Shown here in pieces: positions 8,833-20,033 of a DNA stretch of 64,000 nucleotides. The translations under genes were made by a program, and so were the position numbers. This DNA is from Rheinheimera sp. A13L (GTDB taxonomy: Bacteria; Pseudomonadota; Gammaproteobacteria; Enterobacterales; Alteromonadaceae). Where the stretch lies: NCBI RefSeq assembly GCF_000217935.1, contig NZ_AFHI01000009.1, forward strand, positions 55,518 through 119,517, in the 5' to 3' direction. Under the pieces are notes generated by a model. It was given only the letters and a program-made list of their open reading frames with translations. It did no database searches and was not told where the DNA came from. The stretch's first letter is position 1, and each line of letters begins with the position of its first letter.

Positions 8833-9931
8833 ATGTTTGAAGTAAATCCGGTATACAACGCCATTAAAGATCTGACTGAACGCACTAACGTGCTTCGGGG
8901 GTATCTTTGACTACGACGCCAAAAAAGAAAAGCTAGAAGAAGTCAGCCGCGAGCTGGAAGATTCAGGTGTGTGGAATAAGCCTGAATATGCTCAGGCTTT
9001 AGGTAAAGAACGTTCAGCGCTGGAGCAGATTGTCGGCACCATAGACAAGCTGGATCAGGGTTTGGAAGATGTGGCTGGCTTGGTTGAGCTGGCCATTGAA
9101 GCCGAAGACGAAGACACCTTTATCGAAGCTCAGACCGAACTGGCGGGTTTAGAAACTCAGCTGGCTAAGCTGGAATTCCGTCGTATGTTTTCCGGCCAAA
9201 GTGATCCGGCCGATTGTTACCTGGATATTCAATCTGGTTCTGGTGGTACTGAAGCTCAGGACTGGGCCAGTATTTTAATGCGTATGTATCTGCGTTGGGG
9301 CGAAGCCAAAGGCTTTAAACCTGAGTTATACGAAGTGACAGACGGTGACGTGGCCGGCATCAAAGGCTGTACCATTAAATTTACCGGCGAATATGCCTAT
9401 GGTTGGTTACGTACTGAAACCGGTGTACACCGTTTAGTGCGTAAAAGCCCATTTGACTCAGGCAACCGTCGCCATACCTCTTTTGCGTCCGTTTTTGTGG
9501 CGCCTGAAGTGGATGACGATATTGAAATCGAGATCAACCCGGCCGACTTACGTATAGATACTTACCGTGCTTCAGGCGCTGGTGGTCAGCACGTCAACAG
9601 AACCGACTCTGCGGTACGTATTACTCACTTACCGACCAATATAGTGGTGCAGTGTCAGAACGACCGTTCACAGCATAAAAACCGCGATAACGCCTACAAA
9701 CAGTTACGCGCCAAGCTGTATGAGTTTGAACTGCAAAAACAAAACGCCGAAAAACAAGCACTGGAAGACACCAAGTCGGATATCGGCTGGGGTAGCCAAA
9801 TCCGCTCTTATGTGCTGGACGACTCGCGTATTAAAGACTTACGCACAGGCGTGGAAACCCGCAATACCCAGGCGGTATTGGACGGCGATCTCGACAAATT
9901 TATTGAAGCCAGCTTAAAAGCCGGTTTGTAA
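8833..9931 (+). CDS. prfB: peptide chain release factor 2, programmed +1 frameshift
   Basis: Translation starts at ATG 8833 and reaches an in-frame TGA at 8908 after 25 codons. A +1 slip at CTT (8905-8907) skips T8908 and continues at GAC 8909, giving 365 residues, the same length as E. coli RF2. The frameshift signal GGGGG-TAT-CTT-TGA-C is present. The main frame carries the release-factor marks [13 protein letters not shown] (tripeptide anticodon SPF) and [16 protein letters not shown] (catalytic GGQ). RF2 terminates at UAA and UGA and regulates its own synthesis through this UGA. lysS follows 27 bp later and is probably co-transcribed, as in E. coli. Confidence 0.96.
8896..8910 (+). promoter_or_regulatory. 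prfB autoregulatory +1 frameshift site
   Basis: CGGGGGTATCTTTGA: a Shine-Dalgarno-like G run placed three bases before the slippery CTT and the in-frame UGA, followed by C. When RF2 is scarce the ribosome slips into the +1 frame. E. coli has AGGGGG where this gene has CGGGGG. Confidence 0.92.
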
Positions 9932-9958
9932 TTTAGCTCACAAAATCAGGAACTTATC

Positions 9959-11485
9959 ATGTCTGAACAGAATACTCCTATTGAAGAACATCAGGACGTC
10001 AATAAACTGATTGCTGAGCGAAAACATAAGCTGGCCGGATTACGTGAACTGGGTAACCCTTTTCCAAATGACTTTCGCCGTGATGCGACTTCCGATCAGA
10101 TCCATGCCCAGTACGAGCACCTGAGCAAGGAAGAGCTGGAAGAGAAAAAAATCCGTGTCACTGTAGCCGGTCGTATGATGCTGCGCCGTATTATGGGTAA
10201 AGCCAGCTTTACCACTATTCAGGACGTCGGCGGTAAGCTGCAGTTGTATGTAGCACGCGACAGTCTGGCAGAAAACGTCTACAACGAAGGCTTCAAAAAG
10301 TGGGATTTAGGCGACATAGTCGGCGGCAGCGGCGTGTTGTTTAAAACTCAGACCGGTGAGCTGACCGTCTGGTTAGACGAAATCCGTTTGCTGACCAAAG
10401 CATTGCGCCCTTTGCCGGACAAATTCCACGGTTTAACCGATAAGGAAGCTTGTTACCGTCAGCGTTATTTAGATTTGATTGTGAACGATCAGTCACGTAA
10501 AACCTTTTTAATCCGTTCAAAAACTGTGGCTTATATCCGTCAGTTTTTTAACAGCAAAGGCTTTTTAGAAGTAGAAACCCCAATGCTGCAAAGCATTCCC
10601 GGTGGTGCTTCAGCCCGTCCGTTCGAGACACACCACAATGCGCTGGATATGCAAATGTTCCTGCGTATTGCCCCTGAGCTGTATTTAAAGCGCTTAGTGG
10701 TCGGTGGTTTTGAAAAAGTATTTGAACTGAACCGTAACTTCCGTAACGAAGGCGTTTCAACCCGTCATAACCCTGAATTTACTATGCTGGAATTCTACTG
10801 GGCTTATGCCGATTACAACGATTTAATGGATATCACTGAAGAGTTGTTCCGTGGTCTGGCTCAGTCTGTGTTGGGTACTACTGAAGTGCCTTATCAGGGT
10901 AACCTGTTTGACTTCGGCAAACCTTTTGCCCGTATGTCAGTGACTGAATCTATTCTGCACTACAACCCGGAATTGAAAATCGAGCAGTTAACGACCCGTG
11001 AAGCAGTGGCTGAATTGGCAAAGTCTCTAGGCATTGAAGTCAAAGCCAACTATGGCCATGGCCGTATTCTGATGGAAGTCTTTGATGAGCTGGTCGAAAC
11101 CAAGCTGCAACAACCTACTTTTATCACTGAATACCCGGCAGAGATTTCTCCGCTGGCGCGTCGTAATGATGACAATCCGGAAATCACAGACCGTTTTGAA
11201 TTCTTTATCGGTGGTCGTGAATTAGGCAATGGTTTTAGCGAATTAAACGACGCTGAAGATCAGGCTGAACGTTTCCGCGAGCAAGTTGCGCAAAAAGAAG
11301 CCGGTGATGATGAAGCCATGTACTACGACGAAGATTTCGTTACAGCTTTGGAGCACGGTTTACCACCAACTGCTGGTCAGGGGATTGGCATCGACCGTCT
11401 GGTGATGTTATTGGCCGACGCGCCAAGCATCCGCGACGTGATCCTGTTCCCGCATATGCGCCATAGCGACAAGCACGGCTCATAA
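9959..11485 (+). CDS. lysS: lysyl-tRNA synthetase (class II)
   Basis: 508 residues against about 505 for E. coli LysS. N-terminal OB-fold anticodon-binding domain (about 65-160: [16 protein letters not shown]...) and class-II catalytic core with motif 1 ([15 protein letters not shown]), motif 2 ([20 protein letters not shown]) and motif 3 ([11 protein letters not shown]). It charges tRNA-Lys. Last gene of the xerD-to-lysS block; an intrinsic terminator starts 15 bp after the stop. Confidence 0.97.
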   Translation: MSEQNTPIEEHQDVNKLIAERKHKLAGLRELGNPFPNDFRRDATSDQIHAQYEHLSKEELEEKKIRVTVAGRMMLRRIMGKASFTTIQDVGGKLQLYVARDSLAENVYNEGFKKWDLGDIVGGSGVLFKTQTGELTVWLDEIRLLTKALRPLPDKFHGLTDKEACYRQRYLDLIVNDQSRKTFLIRSKTVAYIRQFFNSKGFLEVETPMLQSIPGGASARPFETHHNALDMQMFLRIAPELYLKRLVVGGFEKVFELNRNFRNEGVSTRHNPEFTMLEFYWAYADYNDLMDITEELFRGLAQSVLGTTEVPYQGNLFDFGKPFARMSVTESILHYNPELKIEQLTTREAVAELAKSLGIEVKANYGHGRILMEVFDELVETKLQQPTFITEYPAEISPLARRNDDNPEITDRFEFFIGGRELGNGFSELNDAEDQAERFREQVAQKEAGDDEAMYYDEDFVTALEHGLPPTAGQGIGIDRLVMLLADAPSIRDVILFPHMRHSDKHGS

Positions 11486-11500
11486 ATTTTCGATTTGAAA

Positions 11501-11521
11501 GGCAGCGCAAGCTGCCTTTTT
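11501..11521 (+). terminator. intrinsic terminator after lysS
   Basis: Perfect 6-bp stem GGCAGC/GCTGCC with GCAA loop, followed by five T residues. Confidence 0.9.
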
Positions 11522-11595
11522 ATTCTGTTTTACAGTCAAAATCAGAGCCTCTGGTGGGGATCTGTGATTTATTATTTTTTTATCCAGCCTTTTGA

Positions 11596-11632
11596 TTGAG
11601 CAGTCAGCCGCCCTTTGTTATAATTTCCCCCC
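11596..11632 (+). promoter_or_regulatory. pyrG promoter with C-tract at predicted start site
   Basis: TTGAGC (11596-11601), 17-bp spacer, perfect TATAAT (11619-11624), then TT and six C residues (11627-11632) exactly where transcription should begin. Pyrimidine-sensitive start selection or slippage at such C runs is known for pyrimidine genes, so this may sense CTP, the product of PyrG. The promoter is a good match; the regulatory role is inference. Confidence 0.75.
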
Positions 11633-11647
11633 GTCCTAAGTTCGTAA

Positions 11648-13318
<1,671 letters not shown>

Positions 13319-13326
13319 CCAGTTGC

Positions 13327-13353
13327 AGCCGGGCTTTTTAGTCCGGCTTTTTT
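13327..13353 (+). terminator. intrinsic terminator after pyrG
   Basis: GCCGG (13328-13332) pairs with CCGGC (13343-13347); six T residues follow. Located 9 bp after the pyrG stop and just before eno, so it may be partial read-through rather than absolute. Confidence 0.8.
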
Positions 13354-13378
13354 ATGCGACAAATGAAAGGGGATTTAC

Positions 13379-14674
13379 ATGTCTGAGATCGTCAATATCA
13401 TCGCCCGTGAAATCATGGATTCACGTGGTAACCCAACAGTAGAAGCCGACGTTTTCCTGGCCAGTGGTGCTATGGGTCGTGGTTGCGCGCCATCAGGTGC
13501 TTCTACCGGTACCCGTGAAGCTTTAGAACTGCGTGATGGTGACAAGAGCCGTTATTTAGGTAAAGGCGTACGTACTGCTGTTGCCAATATCGATGGCCCA
13601 ATCAAAGCCGCTTTAGTCGGCAAAAATGCGTATAAACAAGCTGAAATTGACCAGATCATGATTGATCTGGACGGCACTGAGTCTAAATCTAAATTAGGCG
13701 CCAATGCTATTCTGGCTGTGTCTTTAGCTGTAGCCCGCGCAGCTGCTGCTGACAAAAAAATCCCACTGTATCAGCACATTGCCGACTTAAACGGCACACC
13801 AGGTGTGTACTCCATGCCGGTCCCTATGATGAACATCATCAACGGCGGTGAGCATGCGGATAACAACGTCGATATTCAGGAATTTATGGTGCAGCCTGTT
13901 GGCGCTAAAACTTTCGCTGAAGCTCTGCGTATGGGCGCGGAAATTTTCCATCAGTTGAAAAAAGAACTGCACAGCCAGGGTTTAAACACAGCTGTAGGTG
14001 ATGAAGGTGGTTTTGCTCCGGATCTGAAATCAAACGAAGAAGCTTTAACTGTGATTTCTAAAGCTGTGGCTTCAGCCGGCTACGAGCTGAACAAAGACAT
14101 CACTTTAGCCTTAGACTGTGCTGCATCTGAGTTTTATGTGGACGGTAAATACAAACTCTCTGGCGAAGGCAAAGAATTCACTTCGTATGAATTCAACGAC
14201 TTCCTGGCTGGTTTAGCGACCCGTTTCCCGATCATTTCTATTGAAGATGGTTTAGACGAGTCGGATTGGGATGGCTGGAAAGACATGACCAATAAAATGG
14301 GCGATAAAATCCAGCTGGTGGGCGACGATTTATTTGTCACCAACACTAAGATTCTGACCCGTGGTATTGAGCAGGGCATTGGTAACTCTATCCTGATCAA
14401 ATTTAACCAAATTGGTAGCTTAACTGAAACCTTAGCCGCTATTAAAATGGCAAAAGATGCGGGTTTCACTGCAGTTATTTCACACCGTTCGGGCGAAACT
14501 GAAGACTCCTTTATTGCTGACTTAGCTGTAGGTACAGCTGCTGGTCAAATCAAAACAGGTTCTTTATGCCGTTCAGACCGGGTGTCTAAATACAACCAGT
14601 TGCTGCGTATTGAGCAGGAATTGGGTGCTAAGGCGCCATACCGTGGCCGTGTAGAAATTAAAGGTCAGGCGTAA
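13379..14674 (+). CDS. eno: enolase
   Basis: 431 residues, the normal bacterial enolase length. Visible marks: [18 protein letters not shown], the catalytic loop SGASTG, the 2-phosphoglycerate-binding [10 protein letters not shown], metal-binding [24 protein letters not shown] and GDDLFVTN, and the signature [14 protein letters not shown] with [18 protein letters not shown]. It interconverts 2-phosphoglycerate and phosphoenolpyruvate and in many relatives is also part of the RNA degradosome. RBS AAGGGGA lies upstream of ATG 13379. Confidence 0.98.
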   Translation: MSEIVNIIAREIMDSRGNPTVEADVFLASGAMGRGCAPSGASTGTREALELRDGDKSRYLGKGVRTAVANIDGPIKAALVGKNAYKQAEIDQIMIDLDGTESKSKLGANAILAVSLAVARAAAADKKIPLYQHIADLNGTPGVYSMPVPMMNIINGGEHADNNVDIQEFMVQPVGAKTFAEALRMGAEIFHQLKKELHSQGLNTAVGDEGGFAPDLKSNEEALTVISKAVASAGYELNKDITLALDCAASEFYVDGKYKLSGEGKEFTSYEFNDFLAGLATRFPIISIEDGLDESDWDGWKDMTNKMGDKIQLVGDDLFVTNTKILTRGIEQGIGNSILIKFNQIGSLTETLAAIKMAKDAGFTAVISHRSGETEDSFIADLAVGTAAGQIKTGSLCRSDRVSKYNQLLRIEQELGAKAPYRGRVEIKGQA

Positions 14675-14689
14675 GCCAGGTCAGATAAA

Positions 14690-14725
14690 CCAATCAAGGG
14701 GTCAACTGACCCCTTGATTGGTTTT
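14690..14725. terminator. strong intrinsic terminator after eno
   Basis: A perfect 15-bp inverted repeat: left arm 14690-14704 (CCAATCAAGGGGTCA), right arm 14707-14721, then TTTT. The effective loop will be larger than the two unpaired bases. Confidence 0.9.
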
Positions 14726-14748
14726 GCTCCCTTGATTACCATCAACGG

Positions 14749-15393
14749 ATGAAAAAACATTCAGCCGATCAACATCAGCTGTGGCAAAGCCCGGCGCAGG
14801 ACCTGACTTATACAGAGCTTTGTAATGCTTTGTATGAACGGGAGTTGATGCGTTATGCCAAAATGCCGCCGGAATTTTTAGCCAGTCTGCAAAAACGTTT
14901 AGCCAGTTTACCTTTTTATATCCGTCGCGCTGCCAGTAGTATTTTGTCACATAAATCCCCGCTTGAAATTGATAGCCAGAATGCCAGCTGGACTGGACGT
15001 CAGAGCCCGCGGTGTCCGGCTAAAGAGCAGGGTATTGAACAAATCGAACAGTTTTATTTAAAGCACTGCAAACTGGCCTTACTAGTGCCTGTGTATCAGA
15101 ATCAACAGGCTCTGGAGACAGTTTGGCTGGATTCAGTCGATGAAATTGATCTGTCAGGGCAACGACTGCATTGCAACGAACATGGCTGGTTTAGTTTTAA
15201 TGGCACACCTCTTACCGACGAAAACAGCGATAAATTCCTGCTTAAGCCAACCAAAAGCTTAATGACAGCTGCTTGTTGTGGTCACCAGTGGCTCAACGGC
15301 GAACGCAAAAGCCCACGAGTGCTGAGTTTAAGAGAGTTATTACTGGCCAGCAGGCTGAATTGGCAGAACTTTGCTAAGCCTTTTCAACCTTAA
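14749..15393 (+). CDS. hypothetical protein between eno and ftsB
   Basis: I do not recognise this 214-residue protein. It has no signal peptide or membrane segment and seems cytosolic. It has a basic, aromatic middle (FLASLQKRLASLPFYIRRAASS), several cysteines (including a CC pair in TAACCGHQWL) and a C-terminal stretch SLRELLLASRLNWQNF. Codon use resembles the neighbours, and the frame is intact between a strong terminator and ftsB. In E. coli nothing lies at this place between eno and ftsB, so this is lineage-specific. Start ATG 14749 has no clear ribosome-binding site and lies 23 bp beyond the eno terminator, which lowers certainty of the exact start. Confidence 0.65.
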   Translation: MKKHSADQHQLWQSPAQDLTYTELCNALYERELMRYAKMPPEFLASLQKRLASLPFYIRRAASSILSHKSPLEIDSQNASWTGRQSPRCPAKEQGIEQIEQFYLKHCKLALLVPVYQNQQALETVWLDSVDEIDLSGQRLHCNEHGWFSFNGTPLTDENSDKFLLKPTKSLMTAACCGHQWLNGERKSPRVLSLRELLLASRLNWQNFAKPFQP

Positions 15394-15497
15394 GCCGCAT
15401 TTTTCCACAGCAAGCCTTTGTTTTCAGCTTTATTAGGGCTTTCCAGTCTGGCCGATAAGCTTCATAATACCTTTATCTCTTTATTTTTTGGTTCGTT

Positions 15498-15782
15498 ATG
15501 CGCCTGTTAGTTTTATTGCTACTTACGCTGCTTGCAGCACTTCAATACCGTTTGTGGCTTGGCCAGCACAGCGTGATGGAGTATTGGGCACATAAAACTG
15601 AACTCGCCAAAATGGAACAACAAAATGAAGTACTGACCAAACGTAATAAACTACTTAAAGCGGACGTCACCGACCTGCAAATAGGTTTGGATGCTATTGA
15701 AGAACGTGCCCGTAACGAATTGGGTTTGATCAGACACGACGAAGTATTTTTCCGGATCATTACCCCGCTGGATAAAAAATGA
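15498..15782 (+). CDS. ftsB: cell division protein FtsB
   Basis: 94 residues: one N-terminal membrane helix (RLLVLLLLTLLAALQYRLW), then a coiled coil (about 28-70: KTELAKMEQQNEVLTKRNKLLKADV is heptad-like) and the conserved IEERARNELGLIRHDEVFFRI end. FtsB forms the FtsQLB complex that activates septal peptidoglycan synthesis. Its stop overlaps the start of ispD (ATGA), the usual arrangement. It begins the ftsB-to-rpoS gene string. Confidence 0.95.
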   Translation: MRLLVLLLLTLLAALQYRLWLGQHSVMEYWAHKTELAKMEQQNEVLTKRNKLLKADVTDLQIGLDAIEERARNELGLIRHDEVFFRIITPLDKK

Positions 15783-16480
15783 CCGCTATTCCTGCTATTG
15801 CGACTGTGATCCCGGCCGCTGGTGTTGGCAAACGAATGAAGGCGGATAGGCCCAAACAGTACCTGCCACTTTGTGGTCTGACTGTGCTTGAGCAAACTCT
15901 GCATCGGCTGAAACAAGTTCCGGCGCTGCAACAGTTTTTTCTGGCGTTAAGCCCGGACGATCCTTATTTCCCCGAATTACCTTTAGCTGCTGACCCACAG
16001 ATCCAGCGAGTGGAAGGTGGTGCGGAGCGCGCTAATTCAGTGCTGAATGCTTTACTTCAAATTGATGCCAAAGCCTATCCCTGGGTGCTGGTACATGACG
16101 CCGCTCGTCCTGTAGTCAGGGTCAGCGATATCGAACTTTTAATTGATAGTTGTATCGAAGCTGGTCAGGGCGGCATTTTAGCCACGCCAGTGCGGGATAC
16201 GATGAAACGAGCCTCTGACACTGCAGAGCAGACTGTAGACCACACTGTAGATCGAACCGGTTTATGGCATGCTTATACCCCTCAATTGTTTCCGACCGCT
16301 TTACTCCGGGATGCACTGCAGCAGGCTTTAGCTCAGGCTGTGGCTATCACAGATGAAGCCAGCGCTATGGAATGGGCAAGATTGCCTGTGCTTTTGGTAC
16401 AGGGACATGCCGACAATATCAAAATTACTCAGGCTGAAGATTTAGCTTTGGCCGCTTTTTATCTGGAGCATTCTGTATGA
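15779..16480 (+). CDS. ispD: 2-C-methyl-D-erythritol 4-phosphate cytidylyltransferase
   Basis: 233 residues. Cytidylyltransferase signature [24 protein letters not shown] (CTP-binding GxGxRM...K), [20 protein letters not shown] and the C-terminal [11 protein letters not shown] match IspD. It attaches CMP to methylerythritol phosphate in the non-mevalonate isoprenoid pathway. Overlaps ftsB and ispF by ATGA at both ends, so the three are translationally coupled. A short repetitive threonine/valine/aspartate stretch ([12 protein letters not shown]) precedes the substrate loop. Confidence 0.96.
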   Translation: MTAIPAIATVIPAAGVGKRMKADRPKQYLPLCGLTVLEQTLHRLKQVPALQQFFLALSPDDPYFPELPLAADPQIQRVEGGAERANSVLNALLQIDAKAYPWVLVHDAARPVVRVSDIELLIDSCIEAGQGGILATPVRDTMKRASDTAEQTVDHTVDRTGLWHAYTPQLFPTALLRDALQQALAQAVAITDEASAMEWARLPVLLVQGHADNIKITQAEDLALAAFYLEHSV

Positions 16481-16959
16481 TGCCGTTTCGTATTGGCCAT
16501 GGTTTTGACGTACACGCTTTTGGTGGCGAAGGCCCTATTACTTTAGGTGGCGTGAAAATCCCTTATCAGCAAGGTTTGCTGGCGCATTCAGATGGTGATG
16601 TGGTGCTGCATGCGGTATCCGACGCCTTGTTAGGCGCCATGGCATTAGGTGATATAGGCCATCATTTTCCGGACACAGACGCAGCGTTTAAAGGCATCGA
16701 CAGCCGTATCTTATTGCGTAAGGTCTTTGCTGATGTCAAAGCTTTGGGTTATGAAGTCGGCAATCTGGATGTAACTATTATGGCGCAGGCACCAAAAATG
16801 GCTCCTCATGTAGATGCAATGCGCGCCTGTATTGCGGAAGATCTGGTCTGTGGCTTATCCCAGGTCAATGTTAAAGCCACCACCACTGAAAAATTGGGTT
16901 TTGTTGGTCGTAAAGAAGGCATAGCCGTAGAAGCCGTGGTGCTGTTGGTGAAATCCTGA
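16477..16959 (+). CDS. ispF: 2-C-methyl-D-erythritol 2,4-cyclodiphosphate synthase
   Basis: 160 residues. Zinc ligands are in GHGFDVHAF (D and H) and in [21 protein letters not shown]; the [16 protein letters not shown] signature near the C-terminus completes IspF. It releases CMP to form the cyclodiphosphate, the step after IspE. Starts at overlapping ATGATG; either Met could be used. The stop overlaps the truD start (TGATG). Confidence 0.97.
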   Translation: MMPFRIGHGFDVHAFGGEGPITLGGVKIPYQQGLLAHSDGDVVLHAVSDALLGAMALGDIGHHFPDTDAAFKGIDSRILLRKVFADVKALGYEVGNLDVTIMAQAPKMAPHVDAMRACIAEDLVCGLSQVNVKATTTEKLGFVGRKEGIAVEAVVLLVKS

Positions 16960-18011
16960 TGCAAAAAAAAGTGGAGCTGCCAAAACTAAGTTATTTGTAC
17001 GGCCAGCCTGAAACTACAGCTTTATTGCGTGTACAGCCTGATGATTTTATTGTGGTTGAGGAACTCAGCTTTACCCCCACTGGCGCAGGCGAACACATGT
17101 TGTTGCTGGTGGAGAAAATTGGTCAGAATACCCAGTATGTCGCTAAGCTGCTGGCCGAATTGGTCGGTTGTAAAGCCCGTCAGGTCAGTTATGCAGGTTT
17201 AAAAGACCGACACGCTGTCACCCGTCAGTGGTTTTGTGTACCTGTGCCTATCAAACAACAGCTGAACTGGCAGGAATGGACTATCGAAGGGGTTAAAATC
17301 CTCGATACTATCCGCCATCAGCGCCGGTTAAAGTTAGGTTCTATTAAATACAACGAATTTAGCCTGACGTTGCGGGATGTCAGCGATATACCCGCTTTAT
17401 TGCAGCGGTTAGAGCTGGTGAAACAAGGTGTACCTAATTATTACGGCGAACAACGTTTTGGTATTCAGGGCGGTAATTTAGCTTTAGCCGAACAGCTGTT
17501 TTCTGGCGGTGGCATTGAAGATCGGAAAATACGGGGTTTAGCGTTGTCAGCCAGCCGTTCTTTTTTGTTTAATCTGCAGGTCGATGCGCGGGTCAAAGCT
17601 GGTACTTTCAACCAGATTTTGCCTGGCGAAGTGGTACAACTGGATGGTTCAGGCTCCATTTTTAAAGTACCGGAAGTGGATGATACTCTGCGTCAACGTT
17701 TGTTGGAGGCTGACATTCATCCAACAGCAGGCTTGCCTGGTTTAGGTGAGCCATTAATCACAGCGGACGCACTGGCTTTTGAACAACAAAGCCTGCAGCC
17801 ATGGCAACATTGGGCCGACAAACTGGCACAACTGAATGTCAGAGCCGAACGTCGTTCCATCCGGGTGTTACCGGCAGAATTAAAAGCCGAAGTACAAGAT
17901 CAGAATGTAAAAATTAGCTTTAAACTTTATTCCGGTTGTTTTGCTACCTCCGTACTACGGGAGTTAGTGAATTACCAGGACGTACAACGTAATTACGCTA
18001 CTTTGGATTAA
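16959..18011 (+). CDS. truD: tRNA pseudouridine(13) synthase
   Basis: 350 residues, typical TruD length. The catalytic aspartate is in YAGLKDRHAVTRQWF, with further family marks NTQYVAKLLAE, NYYGEQRFGIQGGN and SRSFLFN. It isomerises U13 of tRNA-Glu in the cytoplasm. Overlaps ispF by one base and precedes surE by 28 bp, as in E. coli. Confidence 0.95.
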   Translation: MQKKVELPKLSYLYGQPETTALLRVQPDDFIVVEELSFTPTGAGEHMLLLVEKIGQNTQYVAKLLAELVGCKARQVSYAGLKDRHAVTRQWFCVPVPIKQQLNWQEWTIEGVKILDTIRHQRRLKLGSIKYNEFSLTLRDVSDIPALLQRLELVKQGVPNYYGEQRFGIQGGNLALAEQLFSGGGIEDRKIRGLALSASRSFLFNLQVDARVKAGTFNQILPGEVVQLDGSGSIFKVPEVDDTLRQRLLEADIHPTAGLPGLGEPLITADALAFEQQSLQPWQHWADKLAQLNVRAERRSIRVLPAELKAEVQDQNVKISFKLYSGCFATSVLRELVNYQDVQRNYATLD

Positions 18012-18039
18012 GTGATTTTCAGGCAAGGGCAGATAAACA

Positions 18040-18792
18040 ATGCGGATTTTATTAAGTAATGATGATGGCGTTTACGCCAAAGGCATACAGGTTTTGCACA
18101 ATGCCCTGGCAGAAATTGCAGAGGTCACTACTGTTGGGCCTGATCGCAATTGCAGCGGTGCCAGTAACTCGTTAACGCTGCTGAATCCCTTGCGTACTCA
18201 GCTGCTGGACAACGGTTTTATTGCAGTCAATGGCACACCCACAGACTGTGTGCATTTGGCCATCAGTCAGTTATTGACTGATGCTCCTGATTTGGTGGTG
18301 GCTGGTATCAACCACGGCGCTAATTTGGGAGACGACGTGCTGTATTCAGGTACTGTGGCTGCTGCTACAGAGGGCCGGCACTTAGGTTTGCCTGCTATTG
18401 CTGTGTCTTTAGCCGGACGTGATGAACAGCATTTTGCGACCGCTGCTTATGTTACAGTGCAGGTGATTAAAAAATTAAAATCCCATCCGCTGCCTGCGGA
18501 CCAGATTTTAAATATTAATGTGCCGGCAGTCCCCTTAGATCAACTTCGTGGTATTCAGGTCACTCGTTTAGGGCGGCGGCATAAAGCCGAAACTATGCAA
18601 AGTTCAAACGACCCATGGGGCAGACCTATTTATTGGTATGGCTCTTTAGGGCCGGAGCTTGATGCAGGTCCTGGCACAGACTTTTACGCCATAGCTCAGG
18701 GTTATGCTTCTATCACACCTTTGCATGTGGATATGACAGCGTACCGCAGCATGGAATTATTAACGGACTGGTTAGATGGAATTGAGTGTTAA
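18040..18792 (+). CDS. surE: 5'/3'-nucleotidase SurE
   Basis: 250 residues. The metal site is in [14 protein letters not shown] (D8, D9), with [26 protein letters not shown] and [21 protein letters not shown]. SurE is a metal-dependent survival phosphatase acting on nucleoside monophosphates, and its gene is commonly next to pcm and near rpoS, as here. Three bp separate it from pcm. Confidence 0.97.
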   Translation: MRILLSNDDGVYAKGIQVLHNALAEIAEVTTVGPDRNCSGASNSLTLLNPLRTQLLDNGFIAVNGTPTDCVHLAISQLLTDAPDLVVAGINHGANLGDDVLYSGTVAAATEGRHLGLPAIAVSLAGRDEQHFATAAYVTVQVIKKLKSHPLPADQILNINVPAVPLDQLRGIQVTRLGRRHKAETMQSSNDPWGRPIYWYGSLGPELDAGPGTDFYAIAQGYASITPLHVDMTAYRSMELLTDWLDGIEC

Positions 18793-18795
18793 GTT

Positions 18796-19434
18796 ATGGC
18801 AGTAGTCACTCATCGTAGTGCCGCAGTTTTGGCACAAAAACTTCAGCAGGATGGTATTCAGGACAGTCGTGTTTTGTCTGCTATTGCACAAACTCCACGG
18901 CATTTATTTGTCGAAGCTGTATTGGCTCACAAGGCTTATGAAAATACAGCTTTGCCTATAGGTCAGGGCCAGACGATATCCCAGCCTTATATAGTGGCGA
19001 AGATGACCGAGCTGTTACTGCAATCCCAGCAGTGTCAGAAGGTGCTTGAAATTGGTACTGGCTCTGGTTATCAAACCGCTGTGCTTGCTCGTTTGTTTTC
19101 ACAGGTTTGTAGTGTTGAGCGGATAAAGTCATTGCAGTTTCAAGCCAAACGACGCCTGCAACAGCTGGATTTACATAATGTGTCGATGAAACATGGCGAT
19201 GGCTGGCTGGGTTGGGCCACCAAAGCCCCTTTTGATTGCATCATAGTCACAGCTGCGCCTCATGAGGTGCCACAAGCTTTATTACAGCAATTGTCTGAAG
19301 GTGGCCGTCTGGTGATCCCAGTGGGTGCTCAGGAACAAGTATTAAGAGTCTTTACCCGTATGGGTGATGAGTTTGAACAAAAAGATGTCGAGGCGGTACG
19401 TTTTGTGCCATTAGTGCCGGGCGAACTGGCTTGA
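18796..19434 (+). CDS. pcm: protein-L-isoaspartate O-methyltransferase
   Basis: 212 residues. SAM-binding motif [16 protein letters not shown], the substrate region [22 protein letters not shown] and the [18 protein letters not shown] post-motif are all clear. It methylates isoaspartyl residues to start repair of aged proteins, a stationary-phase function fitting its place beside surE and rpoS. Confidence 0.97.
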   Translation: MAVVTHRSAAVLAQKLQQDGIQDSRVLSAIAQTPRHLFVEAVLAHKAYENTALPIGQGQTISQPYIVAKMTELLLQSQQCQKVLEIGTGSGYQTAVLARLFSQVCSVERIKSLQFQAKRRLQQLDLHNVSMKHGDGWLGWATKAPFDCIIVTAAPHEVPQALLQQLSEGGRLVIPVGAQEQVLRVFTRMGDEFEQKDVEAVRFVPLVPGELA

Positions 19435-19451
19435 TTAAAAGGACAATGTAG

Positions 19452-20030
19452 TTGAAAATTTTTCAGTGGATGTACGACAAAGCTTTAGTATGGGCCAGAC
19501 ATCGACACGCCGAACGTTATTTAGCGGGGTTAAGTTTTACTGAATCCGTCATTTTTCCTATTCCGCCCGATGTGATGCTGGCGCCTATGGCATTGGCCCA
19601 GCCAGAGAAAGCCTGGCGTTTTGCCTGGGTTACCAGCTTGTTTTCAGTATTAGGTGGCATTTGTGGTTACTTCCTTGGGTTATGGTTATATGAACCCGTT
19701 GTATTGCCTGTTGTCGAGTATCTGGGTTACCAGGATACTTTCGCTAAAGTAGAACACTGGTTTACGACTTACGGCGTGTGGGTAGTCTTTATCGCTGGTT
19801 TTTCACCTATCCCCTATAAGTTATTTACTGTAGGTGCAGGCCTGATGAGCATGGCATTTTTGCCTTTTGTGATCGCTTCTTTTGTGGGTCGTGCCAGCCG
19901 GTTTTTTCTGGTGGCAGGATTAATGTATTGGGGTGGTGAAAAAATGCAGCAAAAATTACGCGATATAGTGGACTGGCTGGGCTGGGGAACCGTAGCTTTG
20001 GCTGGTGTTTTATATCTGGTATATCGCTAA
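19452..20030 (+). CDS. yqaA: YqaA-family inner-membrane protein (DedA/SNARE-associated-like)
   Basis: 192 residues with several hydrophobic stretches (about 45-75, 110-145 and 170-190) and the family marks FTESVIFPIPPDVMLAPMALA, GGICGYFLG and GFSPIPYKLFTVGAGLMSM. YqaA proteins belong to the DedA/VTT superfamily, whose better studied members are polyprenyl-phosphate or lipid flippases; the substrate here is unknown. The start is a TTG at 19452 with AAGGAC upstream. A yqaA-like gene between pcm and nlpD is usual in Alteromonadales and Vibrionales. Confidence 0.85.
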   Translation: MKIFQWMYDKALVWARHRHAERYLAGLSFTESVIFPIPPDVMLAPMALAQPEKAWRFAWVTSLFSVLGGICGYFLGLWLYEPVVLPVVEYLGYQDTFAKVEHWFTTYGVWVVFIAGFSPIPYKLFTVGAGLMSMAFLPFVIASFVGRASRFFLVAGLMYWGGEKMQQKLRDIVDWLGWGTVALAGVLYLVYR

Positions 20031-20033
20031 CTG

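Noticed and set aside
8908..8910. In-frame TGA early in prfB, as if a pseudogene
   Set aside because: It is the conserved regulatory stop of the RF2 +1 frameshift and the downstream frame is intact.
14702..14950. Leftward 82-codon frame over the eno terminator
   Set aside because: Antisense to the hypothetical gene and reads through the terminator stem; no ribosome-binding site or family features.
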